From the NCBI GenBank assembly GCA_903928115.1, contig CAIYPP010000048.1:1-40289 (forward strand): a stretch of DNA of 40,289 nt, given 5' to 3'. The notes below the pieces were generated by a model, which saw only the letters and a list, made by a program, of their open reading frames with translations, ran no database searches and was not told where the DNA came from. Positions 30,512 through 38,307 of this stretch are shown in pieces. A program made the translations under genes and the position numbers. How positions within the stretch are numbered: the stretch's first letter is position 1; each line of letters opens with the position of its first letter. This stretch comes from an uncultured Planctomycetota bacterium (lineage in GTDB: Bacteria; Planctomycetota; UBA1135; GCA-002686595).

Positions 30512-31144
30512 ATGACGGGGACGCTGCGCAAGCTGCAGAGGGACTATTCCAGCATCGAGGGCGCGCCTGTGTTGAGCGCGGTCGATGTGCGGGTGTTCGA
30601 GCTGCGGTACTTCGCGCACTGCATGGAGTGCGGCTTCTGCAAGGATGCGTGCTGTTCCTACGGCGTCGATGTGGATGCCGACAACGTGCAGCGGATCTTG
30701 GCGCACCGCTCGGCGCTCGAGCCGCGGCTAGGGGTGCCCGCCGACGAGTGGTTCGAGCGCGAGGTCGAGGCCGACCGGGAGTTCCCCAGCGGTCGACGGG
30801 TGAGGACGGCCGTGCGCGAAGGACGCTGCGTGTTCGCTCGCCGCGGCGGCCGCGGCTGCGAGCTGCACGCCTATGCGCTCGAACACGGGCTGGCCCATCG
30901 CATGCTCAAGCCGCTGGTGAGCTCACTCTTCCCGCTCACCTTCGACGCCGGCGTCCTCCTGCCCTCCAGCGAAGCCCTCGACCGCTCGCTCGTCTGCAGC
31001 GGCCAAGGCCCCACCCTCTACGACGGCGCCCGCACTGAACTCGCCCACTACTTCGGCCCCGCCTTGGTGGCCGAGCTCGACGGGCTCCTCGCGGAGCTCG
31101 GCGGGAAGCGCGGTCGAGCGTCGGCCCGTTCTGGCGCAGACTAG
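30512..31144 (+). CDS. YkgJ/DUF3109-like Cys-cluster protein
   Basis: 210 residues. The N-terminal part contains CMECGFCKDACCSYGVDVD (residues about 37-55), then later GRCVFARRGGRGCELHAYALEHGL and CSGQGPTLY. This set of cysteines matches the general layout of the YkgJ/DUF3109 Zn- or Fe-S-binding families, but the C-x2-C-x2-C-x3-CC order is unusual. No signal peptide. Start ATG 30512 has no clear Shine-Dalgarno; it lies 54 nt after the secreted protein gene and 3' of it a strong hairpin closes the transcript. Function is not known. Confidence 0.7.
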   Translation: MTGTLRKLQRDYSSIEGAPVLSAVDVRVFELRYFAHCMECGFCKDACCSYGVDVDADNVQRILAHRSALEPRLGVPADEWFEREVEADREFPSGRRVRTAVREGRCVFARRGGRGCELHAYALEHGLAHRMLKPLVSSLFPLTFDAGVLLPSSEALDRSLVCSGQGPTLYDGARTELAHYFGPALVAELDGLLAELGGKRGRASARSGAD

Positions 31145-31155
31145 GGGCCCCCGGT

Positions 31156-31176
31156 CCGCCGGTCGGTCCTCGGCGG
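31156..31176 (+). terminator. Hairpin after the Cys-cluster gene
   Basis: CCGCCG (31156-31161) and CGGCGG (31171-31176) form a perfect 6-bp stem, 11 nt past the stop codon. It is followed by a G-rich run rather than a T-tract. Confidence 0.35.
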
Positions 31177-31178
31177 TA

Positions 31179-31199
31179 GGGGGAGGGAGGGGGGGTGGG
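31179..31199 (+). other. G-quadruplex-forming run
   Basis: Four G-runs (5, 3, 7 and 3 long) are separated by single bases (A, A, T) at 31179-31199. This is a near-ideal quadruplex sequence on the plus, RNA-like, strand, between two genes and upstream of the first large AP-superfamily gene. Confidence 0.6.
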
Positions 31200-31230
31200 T
31201 AGAATCCCCGCAGCCCCGAAGGCGCCTCGG

Positions 31231-31316
31231 CCCCCCGAAAGGGGTACGGGGGGCGCGGGACTTCAGCCCCGACGGGGGGTGGACGATAGACCCGACCCGT
31301 AACCGGCGAGAGCCGG
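31231..31316 (+). promoter_or_regulatory. Structured leader with tetraloop hairpins
   Basis: Three compact hairpins occur in a row: CCCC-GAAA-GGGG (31233-31244), CCCC-GAC-GGGG (31267-31277) and CCGGC-GAGA-GCCGG (31303-31316). Two have GNRA loops. CCCCCC (31231-31236) could alternatively pair with GGGGGG (31248-31253). It precedes the first AP-superfamily gene and may be a leader RNA or riboswitch; no known class is recognised. Confidence 0.35.
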
Positions 31317-31370
31317 GGCGGGGCCCCTGTGCAACCCGTGAAAGTAGAACTGGCAAGCGTGGTGCGAGCG

Positions 31371-33503
31371 ATGAGCCGGGCCTTCGTGGGCGCGGCGGTG
31401 GCCGTGGGCCTGGGGGGGACGGCGCAGGCGGCGGCGTTGGCGTACATCGGGCCGGGGGCGGGGATTGCGGCGGCGGGGTCGGTGATGGTGCTCGCGGGCA
31501 CGTTCTTGCTCGCGATCGGGATCGTGCTGTTGTGGCCGCTGAAGGCGCTCGTGCGCCTCGCGACGCCGGGCAAGCACGGGCCACAAAAGTTCAAGCGCGT
31601 GGTCGTGATCGGCTTCGATGGCATGGATCCGGGCCTCGCGCAGCAGTACATGGCCGAGGGGCGCATGCCGGTGCTGAAGAAGCTCGCCGAGTCGGGCTGC
31701 TTCTATCCGCTGGAGACCGCGTGCCCGTCGATCTCGCCGGTGGCGTGGTCGACCTACGCGACGGGCGTCGATGCGTCGCGTCACAACATCTACGACTTCC
31801 TCACGCGCGACCCGTGCAACTACATGCCGATGCTGTCGAGCGCGGAGACGATGACTCTGCCGAAGACGCTCAACCTCGGCTTCGCCAAGGTGCCGATGGG
31901 CACGAAGGGCGTGCAGCGGCTTCTGCAGAAGAGCCAGCCCTTCTGGAAGCTCTTGGGCGATGCGCGCGTTTGGTCCTCGATCATCCGCGTGCCGATCACG
32001 TTCCCGCCGCAGCCGTTCAAGAACGGCACGCTGCTCTCCGGCATGTGCGTGCCGGACCTGCAGGGCACGCAGGGTTCGTTCGCGTTCTACTCGACGAAGC
32101 CGCGGCCCGCGGGCGCGCACATCGGCGGCCAGCAGTATCAGATCCGCCGCTCGGGCAACGTGATCGAGTCGAAGCTCACCGGACCCGCAGGCAAGGACGG
32201 GCCGATGAAGTGCCCGTTCAAGATCGAGCTCGATGACGCCGCGAAGCGTGCGCGCATCACGATCGGGAGCGAGACGGTCGAGGTCGGGCCGCGCGAGTAC
32301 ACGCCGTGGATGGTCGTGCCCTTCGAAGGCATGACCGGCATCGCGCGTCTCTACATCCAGACGTGGGACGAGCACTTCGAGCTCTACGTCACGCCGATCA
32401 ACATCAACCCCGACGAGCCGGTGATGCCGATCAGCCACCCGTTCGTCTACTCGATCTATCTCGCAAAGATGCTCGGGCCGTACGCGACGCTCGGCCTCGC
32501 CGAGGACACGTGGGCGTTGAACGAGCGCGTGATCGACGAGGAAGCGTTCCTGAAGCAGGCGTGGCTCATCTGCGACGAGCGCAAGGCGCAGCTGTGGAAC
32601 GTGCTCGACAAGACGAAGAAGGGCTTCGTCACGGTCGTGTTCGATACCTCCGACCGCATCAGCCACATGTTCTATCGCTACCTCGACCCGTCGCACCCGG
32701 CGAACCGCGGGCGCTCGGCCGAGGAGCTCGCGAAGTACAAGGACGTGATCCCGCAGACCTATGCGGAGATGGACAAGCTCGTCGGCGAGCTGCTCCAAAA
32801 GCTCGGAGATGATCCGCAGACCTGCCTGATGGTCATCAGCGACCACGGCTTCTGCAACTTCCGCCGCGGCGTGAACCTCAACACGTGGCTGAAGGAGCAG
32901 GGCTACCTGTTCTTGAAGGAAGGCAGCGAGACGTCGCCGGATTGGTTCGCAAAGGTCGACTGGACGCGCACGAAGGCCTTCACGCTTGGCCTCACGGGCG
33001 TGTTCATCAACCGCAAGGGCCGCGAGGCGCACGGCATCGTGTCGAAGGGGCCGGAGATGGATGCGCTGTGCCGCGAGCTGAAAGAGAAGCTCGAGGCGCT
33101 CGTCGATCCCAAGACGGGCGAGCGCGTCATCAAAGAGGCGTTCATCACGCACGAAGTCCACAAGGGACCGTACGCCGACATGGCGCCGGAGCTGCTGATC
33201 GGCTACGAGCGCGGCTTCCGCCACTCGTGGGACTGCGCGACGGGCGCGGTGCCCAAGGAGATCTTCACCGACAACACGAAGAGCTGGTCGGGCGACCACT
33301 GCGTCGACCCGCGCCTCGTGCCGGGCGTGTTCTGGTCGAACCGCAAGATCAACACGCAGACGCCGCGGCTGATGGACATGGCGCCGACGGTGCTCGACGT
33401 GTTCGGCGTTCCGGCGCCTGCGTACATGCAGGGCGCGCCGCTGTTCGGTGAGCGCAAGGCCAAGGCGACGGGCGCGGCGGCGGCGCAGAAGGCGAAGTCG
33501 TGA
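31371..33503 (+). CDS. AP-superfamily phosphohydrolase/transferase, COG3379-like (copy 1)
   Basis: 710 residues. A signal-like start leads into ALAYIGPGAG and a membrane helix (about 34-58), after which the catalytic domain begins. VVVIGFDGMDPGL gives metal ligand D83. The nucleophile is inferred to be S122 in ISPVAWSTYATG by comparison with nucleotide pyrophosphatases. VVFDTSDRISHMFYRYLDP and VISDHGFCNFRRGVNLN carry later metal ligands. The family hydrolyses or transfers phosphoryl groups; no member of this subgroup is known to me by substrate. The topology suggests a domain outside the cytoplasm. ATG 31371 begins the hydrophobic segment; GTG 31329 and 31338 are in frame. Its stop overlaps the next paralog. 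Confidence 0.82.
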   Translation: MSRAFVGAAVAVGLGGTAQAAALAYIGPGAGIAAAGSVMVLAGTFLLAIGIVLLWPLKALVRLATPGKHGPQKFKRVVVIGFDGMDPGLAQQYMAEGRMPVLKKLAESGCFYPLETACPSISPVAWSTYATGVDASRHNIYDFLTRDPCNYMPMLSSAETMTLPKTLNLGFAKVPMGTKGVQRLLQKSQPFWKLLGDARVWSSIIRVPITFPPQPFKNGTLLSGMCVPDLQGTQGSFAFYSTKPRPAGAHIGGQQYQIRRSGNVIESKLTGPAGKDGPMKCPFKIELDDAAKRARITIGSETVEVGPREYTPWMVVPFEGMTGIARLYIQTWDEHFELYVTPININPDEPVMPISHPFVYSIYLAKMLGPYATLGLAEDTWALNERVIDEEAFLKQAWLICDERKAQLWNVLDKTKKGFVTVVFDTSDRISHMFYRYLDPSHPANRGRSAEELAKYKDVIPQTYAEMDKLVGELLQKLGDDPQTCLMVISDHGFCNFRRGVNLNTWLKEQGYLFLKEGSETSPDWFAKVDWTRTKAFTLGLTGVFINRKGREAHGIVSKGPEMDALCRELKEKLEALVDPKTGERVIKEAFITHEVHKGPYADMAPELLIGYERGFRHSWDCATGAVPKEIFTDNTKSWSGDHCVDPRLVPGVFWSNRKINTQTPRLMDMAPTVLDVFGVPAPAYMQGAPLFGERKAKATGAAAAQKAKS

Positions 33504-35713
33504 GCGGCACTTGGCAGCGTGTGCGCAAGGTCGTGCCGTACGCGGCGCTCGCGGCGCTGTTCGCGGGCATCGCGCTCAGCATCCCGAAGAGCAAGCCGCG
33601 CGCGGCGGAACCCGGCGACGTCGAGGTGCGCGAGAGCGTGCGCCATCCGCGCGTCGTCGTGCTCGGCATCGACGGGCTCGATCCGGAGATCCTCGCGGAG
33701 ACGATGGCGAAGTACCCCGAGCGCATGCGCAACTTCGCGCGCTTGGCGCAAGAGCACGGCATCCATCCGCTCGGCACGTCGACGCCTCCGCAGTCGCCGG
33801 TGGCGTGGTCCAACTTCATCACGGGCCGCGACCCGGGCGGTCACGGTGTGTTCGACTTCTTGCACCGCGATCCGGTGACACGCGGCGTGATCCCGTCGAC
33901 GACGGTTGCGGAGCACGCGGGCGCGTTCGAGCTGTTCGGCGAGTGGAAGCTGCCGACGGGCGGCGAGACGCGCTCGAATCGCAGCGGCGAAGCCTTCTGG
34001 ACCGTGCTCGCGCGCAACGGCGTGCCCGCGGACATCTGGCGCATGCCCGCGAACTTCCCCGTCGAGCCCGCCGAGGGCTGGTCGTTCAGCGGGATGATGA
34101 CGCCCGCGATCGACTCGGCTTACGGCCAGTGCACGGTGTACACCACGAATCCGACCGTCAAGGCGATCGGCAGCGACGCGCGCATCGAGTCGATCACGAT
34201 CTACGACGACGTGGTCGACACGAAGATTCCCGGACCGCCGAACGCGTTCAAGCTCGGGGATCCGGCGACGAGCGTGCCGCTGCGCATCTGGATCGACCGC
34301 GCCGCGCAGGCGTGCGCGCTCGACGTCGCGGGGCGCGTCGTCGTGCTCGAGCCCGGCGAGTGGAGCGAGTTCGTGCCGGTGACGTTCGGACTGCTGCCGA
34401 TGTCGTTGATGGACATCGGCGGAATCGTGCGCTTCTACCTGCGCTCGATGCCCGACGCGAACGGCAACGGCGAGCTCGAGCTCTACGCGAGCCCGGTCAA
34501 CATCGATCCGTCGCTGCCGGCGTCGCCCGTATCCGAGCCGGTCGAAGCGAGCGCGGAAGTCGCGGATGCACGCAGCGGCATCGGCCCCTACTACACGCAG
34601 GGCATGCCCGAGGATGTGAACGCGCTCAAGTCGGGCGTGGTCACGGTGCGCGAGTTCATGATGCAAGCGGAGCTCGTTCAAGACGAGGGCGAGCGCATGC
34701 TCGACTTCGCGCTCGAGCGCTACATGGAGAAGCCCGAGGGCGGGCTGCTCTTCTTCTACTTCTCCGGCGTCGACCTGTGCGGCCACATGATGTGGCGTCA
34801 CTCGGACGAAGCGCACCCGCACCACGAGCCGCCGATCGCAGTCGAGGACTCGTCGTGGTGGTCGCACCGCGCGGGCTCGACGTGGAAGGACGTGATCCAC
34901 GATCTCTACATGGAGATGGATCCCGTGCTCGGGCGGCTGCGCGAGAAGGTTGGCGAGGACGCGACGCTGATCGTGATGAGCGACCACGGCTTTGCCCCGT
35001 ACCGTCGACGTGTGGGTCTCAATCGCTGGCTCCTCGACAACGGCTACCTCGTGCTGCGCGAGGGCGTGGTGCCGGAGCTCGACGAGGACGATCCTGCGCA
35101 CAAGCCGGTGATGCTCTCGAGCTACATGTCGCGCCCCAAGGACCTCGCGGAGGGCGCGGAGTGGCCGCTGCGCACGAATGTCGACTGGTCGCGCACGCGC
35201 GCGTACGGCATCGGCTTCAACGGCCTGTATCTCAACCTGAAGGGACGCGAGCAAGACGATCCGGCGACGGCCGACGATGAGTCGGGCATCGTCGAGGCCG
35301 CAGACGCGCCGGCGTTGCTTGCGGAACTGAAGGCCAAGCTCGAAGCGTGGACCGATGCGCAGAACGGCGGCAAGCAGGTCGTCTTCCGCGCGGACCTCGC
35401 GCGCGACGTGTACACGGGCGAGCGCGTGAGCGAGGCCCCCGACATCCTCGTTGGCTACAACACCGACTACGACAACTCGGACGAAGCCTCGGTGGGCCGC
35501 ATCACGGGCTACCAGCTCTCGGACAACGACCGCGGCGGCACGTTCAACGGCAGCCACCTGATGGCGCCGGACGTCGTCGCGGGCACGCTGATGGCGAACC
35601 GCAAGGTCGCGCCCGGCGCGCACCGCCTCGAAGACCTCACGGTCGAGGTTTTGAGGCAATATGGACTCCAACCCGGCGCGGGGATGAAGGGCCACCCCGT
35701 GTTGGAGAAGTGA
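33500..35713 (+). CDS. AP-superfamily phosphohydrolase/transferase, COG3379-like (copy 2)
   Basis: 737 residues, a paralog of the preceding gene. A membrane anchor (about 11-28) is followed by VVVLGIDGLDPEIL (D58), the inferred nucleophile S99 in PPQSPVAWSNFITG, GGHGVFDFLHRDP, FYFSGVDLCGHMMWRH and VMSDHGFAPYRRRVGLNRWL; the end has NGSHLMAPDVVAGTL. All catalytic segments are present in both copies, so both may be active. GTG 33500 overlaps the upstream stop (GTGA), which implies stoichiometric translation and perhaps a heteromeric complex. Compared with copy 1 the anchor is shorter and lacks the AYIGPGAG motif. The RHH-like paralog 2 follows after 32 nt. Confidence 0.85.
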   Translation: MSGTWQRVRKVVPYAALAALFAGIALSIPKSKPRAAEPGDVEVRESVRHPRVVVLGIDGLDPEILAETMAKYPERMRNFARLAQEHGIHPLGTSTPPQSPVAWSNFITGRDPGGHGVFDFLHRDPVTRGVIPSTTVAEHAGAFELFGEWKLPTGGETRSNRSGEAFWTVLARNGVPADIWRMPANFPVEPAEGWSFSGMMTPAIDSAYGQCTVYTTNPTVKAIGSDARIESITIYDDVVDTKIPGPPNAFKLGDPATSVPLRIWIDRAAQACALDVAGRVVVLEPGEWSEFVPVTFGLLPMSLMDIGGIVRFYLRSMPDANGNGELELYASPVNIDPSLPASPVSEPVEASAEVADARSGIGPYYTQGMPEDVNALKSGVVTVREFMMQAELVQDEGERMLDFALERYMEKPEGGLLFFYFSGVDLCGHMMWRHSDEAHPHHEPPIAVEDSSWWSHRAGSTWKDVIHDLYMEMDPVLGRLREKVGEDATLIVMSDHGFAPYRRRVGLNRWLLDNGYLVLREGVVPELDEDDPAHKPVMLSSYMSRPKDLAEGAEWPLRTNVDWSRTRAYGIGFNGLYLNLKGREQDDPATADDESGIVEAADAPALLAELKAKLEAWTDAQNGGKQVVFRADLARDVYTGERVSEAPDILVGYNTDYDNSDEASVGRITGYQLSDNDRGGTFNGSHLMAPDVVAGTLMANRKVAPGAHRLEDLTVEVLRQYGLQPGAGMKGHPVLEK

Positions 35714-35745
35714 TCGGGCCCGCTCCATTGCCGAGGGACACTCAG

Positions 35746-35943
35746 ATGTTCGGAAACGCCAACAAGATCAAGCTCGACCCGGCTCTCATCGCGCGCTGCA
35801 AGCAGATCGCGGAGAAGGCCGGCTACGCGTCGCACGAGGAGTTCATCGTGCACATCATCGAGAAGGAGCTCGCGCAGTTCGAAGGCGCCGACTCCGACGC
35901 CGCGATCACCGAGAAGCTCAAGGGCCTCGGCTACATCTCCTGA
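35746..35943 (+). CDS. Small ribbon-helix-helix-like protein (paralog 2)
   Basis: 65 residues: KIKLDPALIARCKQIAEKAGYASHEEFIVHIIEKELAQF then DAAITEKLKGLGYIS. It shares strand, GYxSxxEFIV helix and KLK-LGY tail with the protein at 27582-27800. ATG 35746 has GAGGGA seven to eight bases upstream. It lies 32 nt after the second AP-superfamily gene and 24 nt before the membrane protein gene, so it belongs to that operon. Both paralogs sit next to AP-superfamily genes, so a role tied to those enzymes (adaptor or regulator) is plausible. The fold is inferred from pattern, not shown. Confidence 0.8.
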   Translation: MFGNANKIKLDPALIARCKQIAEKAGYASHEEFIVHIIEKELAQFEGADSDAAITEKLKGLGYIS

Positions 35944-35967
35944 GAGCCGCTGCGCGCACCGTCCCAC

Positions 35968-36843
35968 GTGAACGCCTTGAACCAAGCCGCGACGTCGCTC
36001 TTCGACGTCCTGCTCGGCCTGACCGGCTGGGCGGGCAGCGCCACGACCCTGATCTTTTGGAGCGGGGTTTTCGGCGTGCTCGCTCTGCTCGTCTTCAAGA
36101 AGATCTCGTGGCAGAAGGGGATCAAGAGCGCCAAGGACAAGATCAAGGCGCACATGATCGAGATCCGTCTCTATCAGGACGATCTCGTCGTGGTCGCGAC
36201 GGCCGTGCTCAAGGTGCTCGCGCGGAACGTCGTCTACCTCGGCCTCAACTTCGGGCCGATCCTCCCGCTCGCGGTGCCCTTCATGGTGCTGACGGCGCAG
36301 CTCGTCGTGCGCTACGCGTACGATCCGCTTCCGCTGCACGAGCGCGGCGCTGTCGTGATGTCGGGGCGCGGCACGCTGCTCGAGATCGAGCTCGCGTCGG
36401 GCGCCGACGTGCGCGAGCTGCGCGTGACGCTGCCCGACGGCCTGCAAGCCGTGTCGCCGCTCGTGCGCGTGCCTGGCGAAGCGCGCGCGTTCCAAGAGTT
36501 CGTCGCCGTCGCTCCCGGCGCCCACGAGGTCGTGCTCGAACTCGCCGGCGTGCGTGAGACGAAGCTCGTGTACGCGGGCAGCGAAGTGCCGGCGGCGATG
36601 CAGCCGCGCCGCGTGAGCGACCGCGATGCCTTCGCGATCGCCGACACGAACCGTTTGCCGCTCCTGTGGCCCGCAGAGCCGACCTTCGCGTCCGACTCGC
36701 CGTTCCGCGTCGTCGCGATCGCCTATCCCTACCGCGATCAGGGCTGGCTGCCCGACGGTGAGGGCGGAATCCTGCTCACGGTTGCGCTGGCGTCGATCGT
36801 GATCGGCGCGGCCGCGCTCAAGCCGCTCGGAGTTCAGATCTAG
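35968..36843 (+). CDS. Membrane protein with Oxa1/DUF106-like N-terminal half
   Basis: 291 residues. TM1 is about 25-44, then a charged helical stretch WQKGIKSAKDKIKAHMIEIRLYQDDLVVVATAVLKVLARN (about 48-87), then a hydrophobic pair (about 88-116) ending RYAYDPLP. This layout, a TM, a positively charged cytosolic coiled helix and two more TMs, resembles DUF106/EMC3/YidC insertases, and I recall similar planctomycete hypotheticals. A soluble beta domain (about 120-260) and a final TM (about 266-285) follow. GTG 35968 is the start. It precedes the HD gene by 2 nt. It may insert or assemble the neighbouring AP-superfamily membrane proteins; inference only. Confidence 0.7.
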   Translation: MNALNQAATSLFDVLLGLTGWAGSATTLIFWSGVFGVLALLVFKKISWQKGIKSAKDKIKAHMIEIRLYQDDLVVVATAVLKVLARNVVYLGLNFGPILPLAVPFMVLTAQLVVRYAYDPLPLHERGAVVMSGRGTLLEIELASGADVRELRVTLPDGLQAVSPLVRVPGEARAFQEFVAVAPGAHEVVLELAGVRETKLVYAGSEVPAAMQPRRVSDRDAFAIADTNRLPLLWPAEPTFASDSPFRVVAIAYPYRDQGWLPDGEGGILLTVALASIVIGAAALKPLGVQI

Positions 36844-36845
36844 TC

Positions 36846-37439
36846 ATGTATTCCCCTGTGGTGGAGAAGGCGCTGGGCATCGCGCTCGCGGCGCACGACG
36901 GGCAGCTCCGCAAGGCGTCGAGCGAGCCGTACATCGTCCATCCGCTGCACGTCGCGCTGATCCTCGCGCGCTGGGGCCAAGACGACGACGTGATCGTCGC
37001 GGGGCTCTTGCACGACGTGGTCGAGGACTGCGACGGCTGGGACCTCGCTCGCGTCGAGCGCGAGTTTGGGCACCACATCGCGCACGTCGTCGGCGAGCTC
37101 ACCGAAGACAAGTCGAAGACGTGGGAGGAGCGCAAGCGTGCGGGCATCGCCAAGGTGCCGCACATGTCGCCTCAAGCCGCGACGGTGAAGTCCGCGGACA
37201 AGCTCCACAACCTCCAGAGCCTCGCGGCGAGCCTGCGCACGTGCACCGATCGCGCCGGAGTCTGGAAAGCGTTCCGCCGCGGTCCGGAGCTCACGCTCGC
37301 GCTCAGTGGCGAGCTCGTCGAGGCTCTCGCGCTGCGCGTTGAGGCGAAGGTGGCGCGTTCGTTGCGCGCCGCGCTGAAAGCGGCGCTCGAAGCCGATCAC
37401 GACGCCGAGCGTCGCTCGTCGGCTTCTGCCGCGAACTAG
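36846..37439 (+). CDS. MESH1-like HD hydrolase (candidate small alarmone hydrolase)
   Basis: 197 residues, one HD domain. PYIVHPLHVALIL, GLLHDVVEDCDGW with H56-D57, LTEDKSKTWEERKRAGI and VKSADKLHNLQSL match the ppGpp-hydrolase half of SpoT and the single-domain MESH1/SAH proteins; synthetase and TGS/ACT domains are absent. It could remove the 3'-pyrophosphate of (p)ppGpp, or act on NADPH or a PAPS-related 3'-phosphate; the last is only suggested by cysC and cysQ nearby. Cytoplasmic. ATG 36846 is 2 nt after the previous stop, so it is translationally coupled. It is convergent with cysQ at a distance of 9 nt. Confidence 0.88.
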   Translation: MYSPVVEKALGIALAAHDGQLRKASSEPYIVHPLHVALILARWGQDDDVIVAGLLHDVVEDCDGWDLARVEREFGHHIAHVVGELTEDKSKTWEERKRAGIAKVPHMSPQAATVKSADKLHNLQSLAASLRTCTDRAGVWKAFRRGPELTLALSGELVEALALRVEAKVARSLRAALKAALEADHDAERRSSASAAN

Positions 37440-37448
37440 CGAAGAAGC

Positions 37449-38264
37449 TCAGCCGTCGAGCGCGCCGCAGGTGCGGATCGAGGCGAGCACGCGCTCGCGC
37501 ATCGACGGGCGGCACACGACGAGCTCGTGATTGAACGGGCTCGGCTGGTTGTAGCGATGTTCCTCGCCGCGCAGCTTGCCGACCCACCAGCCGAGCGCGC
37601 GCGCCACCGTCTCCGGCGCGCACGTGTCCCACTCTTTCAGGCCCTTCTTGTGGACGTACACGTCCGCGTCGCCGATCAGGAGCTTGGCGACCTTGAAACC
37701 GGCGCTGCCGCAGGGGATGAGCGGGGCGGCGCCGATCGAGCGGCCGAAGCTCTCGACCCAAGGCGGAGTGTGGCTGCGCGAGACGACGATGCGCGGCGCA
37801 CTGGGGCCCTCGACCTTGCCCGGGGCGAGCTGAACTTTGCCGACGACACCCGCCTGCTCGCGGCCGGGGAGCGCGACACCCCAGAGCACGGAGTCGAGCG
37901 AAGGTAGCGCGACGGCGGCGAGCGCGCAGGAACCGCCGATGGTGAGCGCGACGTGCACGGCCCAGTCTTCGCGCAGCTCGCTGAACTCGCGCGTGCCGTC
38001 GAGCGGATCGACGATCCAGCAGCGCTCCTTCGAGAGCCGCTCCGGCGAGTCCGCGGTCTCTTCGCTCAGGATCCCGTCGTTCGGATAGCGGCCGCGGATC
38101 AGGCCCTGCAGCAAGCCGTCGGCGGCTTGATCGCCGATGTCGGCGAGGGTGTCGCCGCTCCAGCGTCCGCTCTTGCGGAGCGCGAGCACGCGCTGACCAG
38201 CTTGGGAGGCCGCTTGGATGGCGAAGTCGAGGTCGCGCCGGATGTCCGCGTCGGTGAACTGCAT
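37449..38264 (-). CDS. cysQ: 3'(2'),5'-bisphosphate nucleotidase (CysQ type)
   Basis: 271 residues of the inositol-monophosphatase fold. LSEETADSPERLSKERCWIVDPLDGTREFSELREDWAVHVAL contains the metal-binding E and the WIVDPLDGT motif; IPCGSAGFKVAKLLIGDADVYVHKKGLKEWDTCAPE is the second metal and substrate segment. The order and wording match CysQ from actinobacteria rather than inositol phosphatases. It dephosphorylates PAP (and PAPS), which relieves inhibition of sulfotransfer. ATG 38264 begins at the conserved N-terminus; AAGAAG lies just upstream. It is minus-strand, convergent with the HD gene, and functionally paired with cysC at 28813. Confidence 0.88.
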   Translation of the reverse strand: MQFTDADIRRDLDFAIQAASQAGQRVLALRKSGRWSGDTLADIGDQAADGLLQGLIRGRYPNDGILSEETADSPERLSKERCWIVDPLDGTREFSELREDWAVHVALTIGGSCALAAVALPSLDSVLWGVALPGREQAGVVGKVQLAPGKVEGPSAPRIVVSRSHTPPWVESFGRSIGAAPLIPCGSAGFKVAKLLIGDADVYVHKKGLKEWDTCAPETVARALGWWVGKLRGEEHRYNQPSPFNHELVVCRPSMRERVLASIRTCGALDG

Positions 38265-38307
38265 GTCTTCTTGTGGCACGCGATCGCGTGCGCCGTCAAG
38301 CGCCGCG

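Noticed and set aside
31179..31316. Cyclic-di-GMP, cobalamin or SAM riboswitch
   Set aside because: Hairpins and GNRA loops are present, but the conserved core sequences of these classes as I remember them are not.
31263..33299. 678-codon minus-strand frame over the first AP-superfamily gene
   Set aside because: Shadow frame with no family motif; the plus-strand gene has catalytic residues in order.
33203..35728. 841-codon minus-strand frame over the second AP-superfamily gene
   Set aside because: Arg/Val-rich shadow, opposite a gene with conserved metal and nucleophile motifs.
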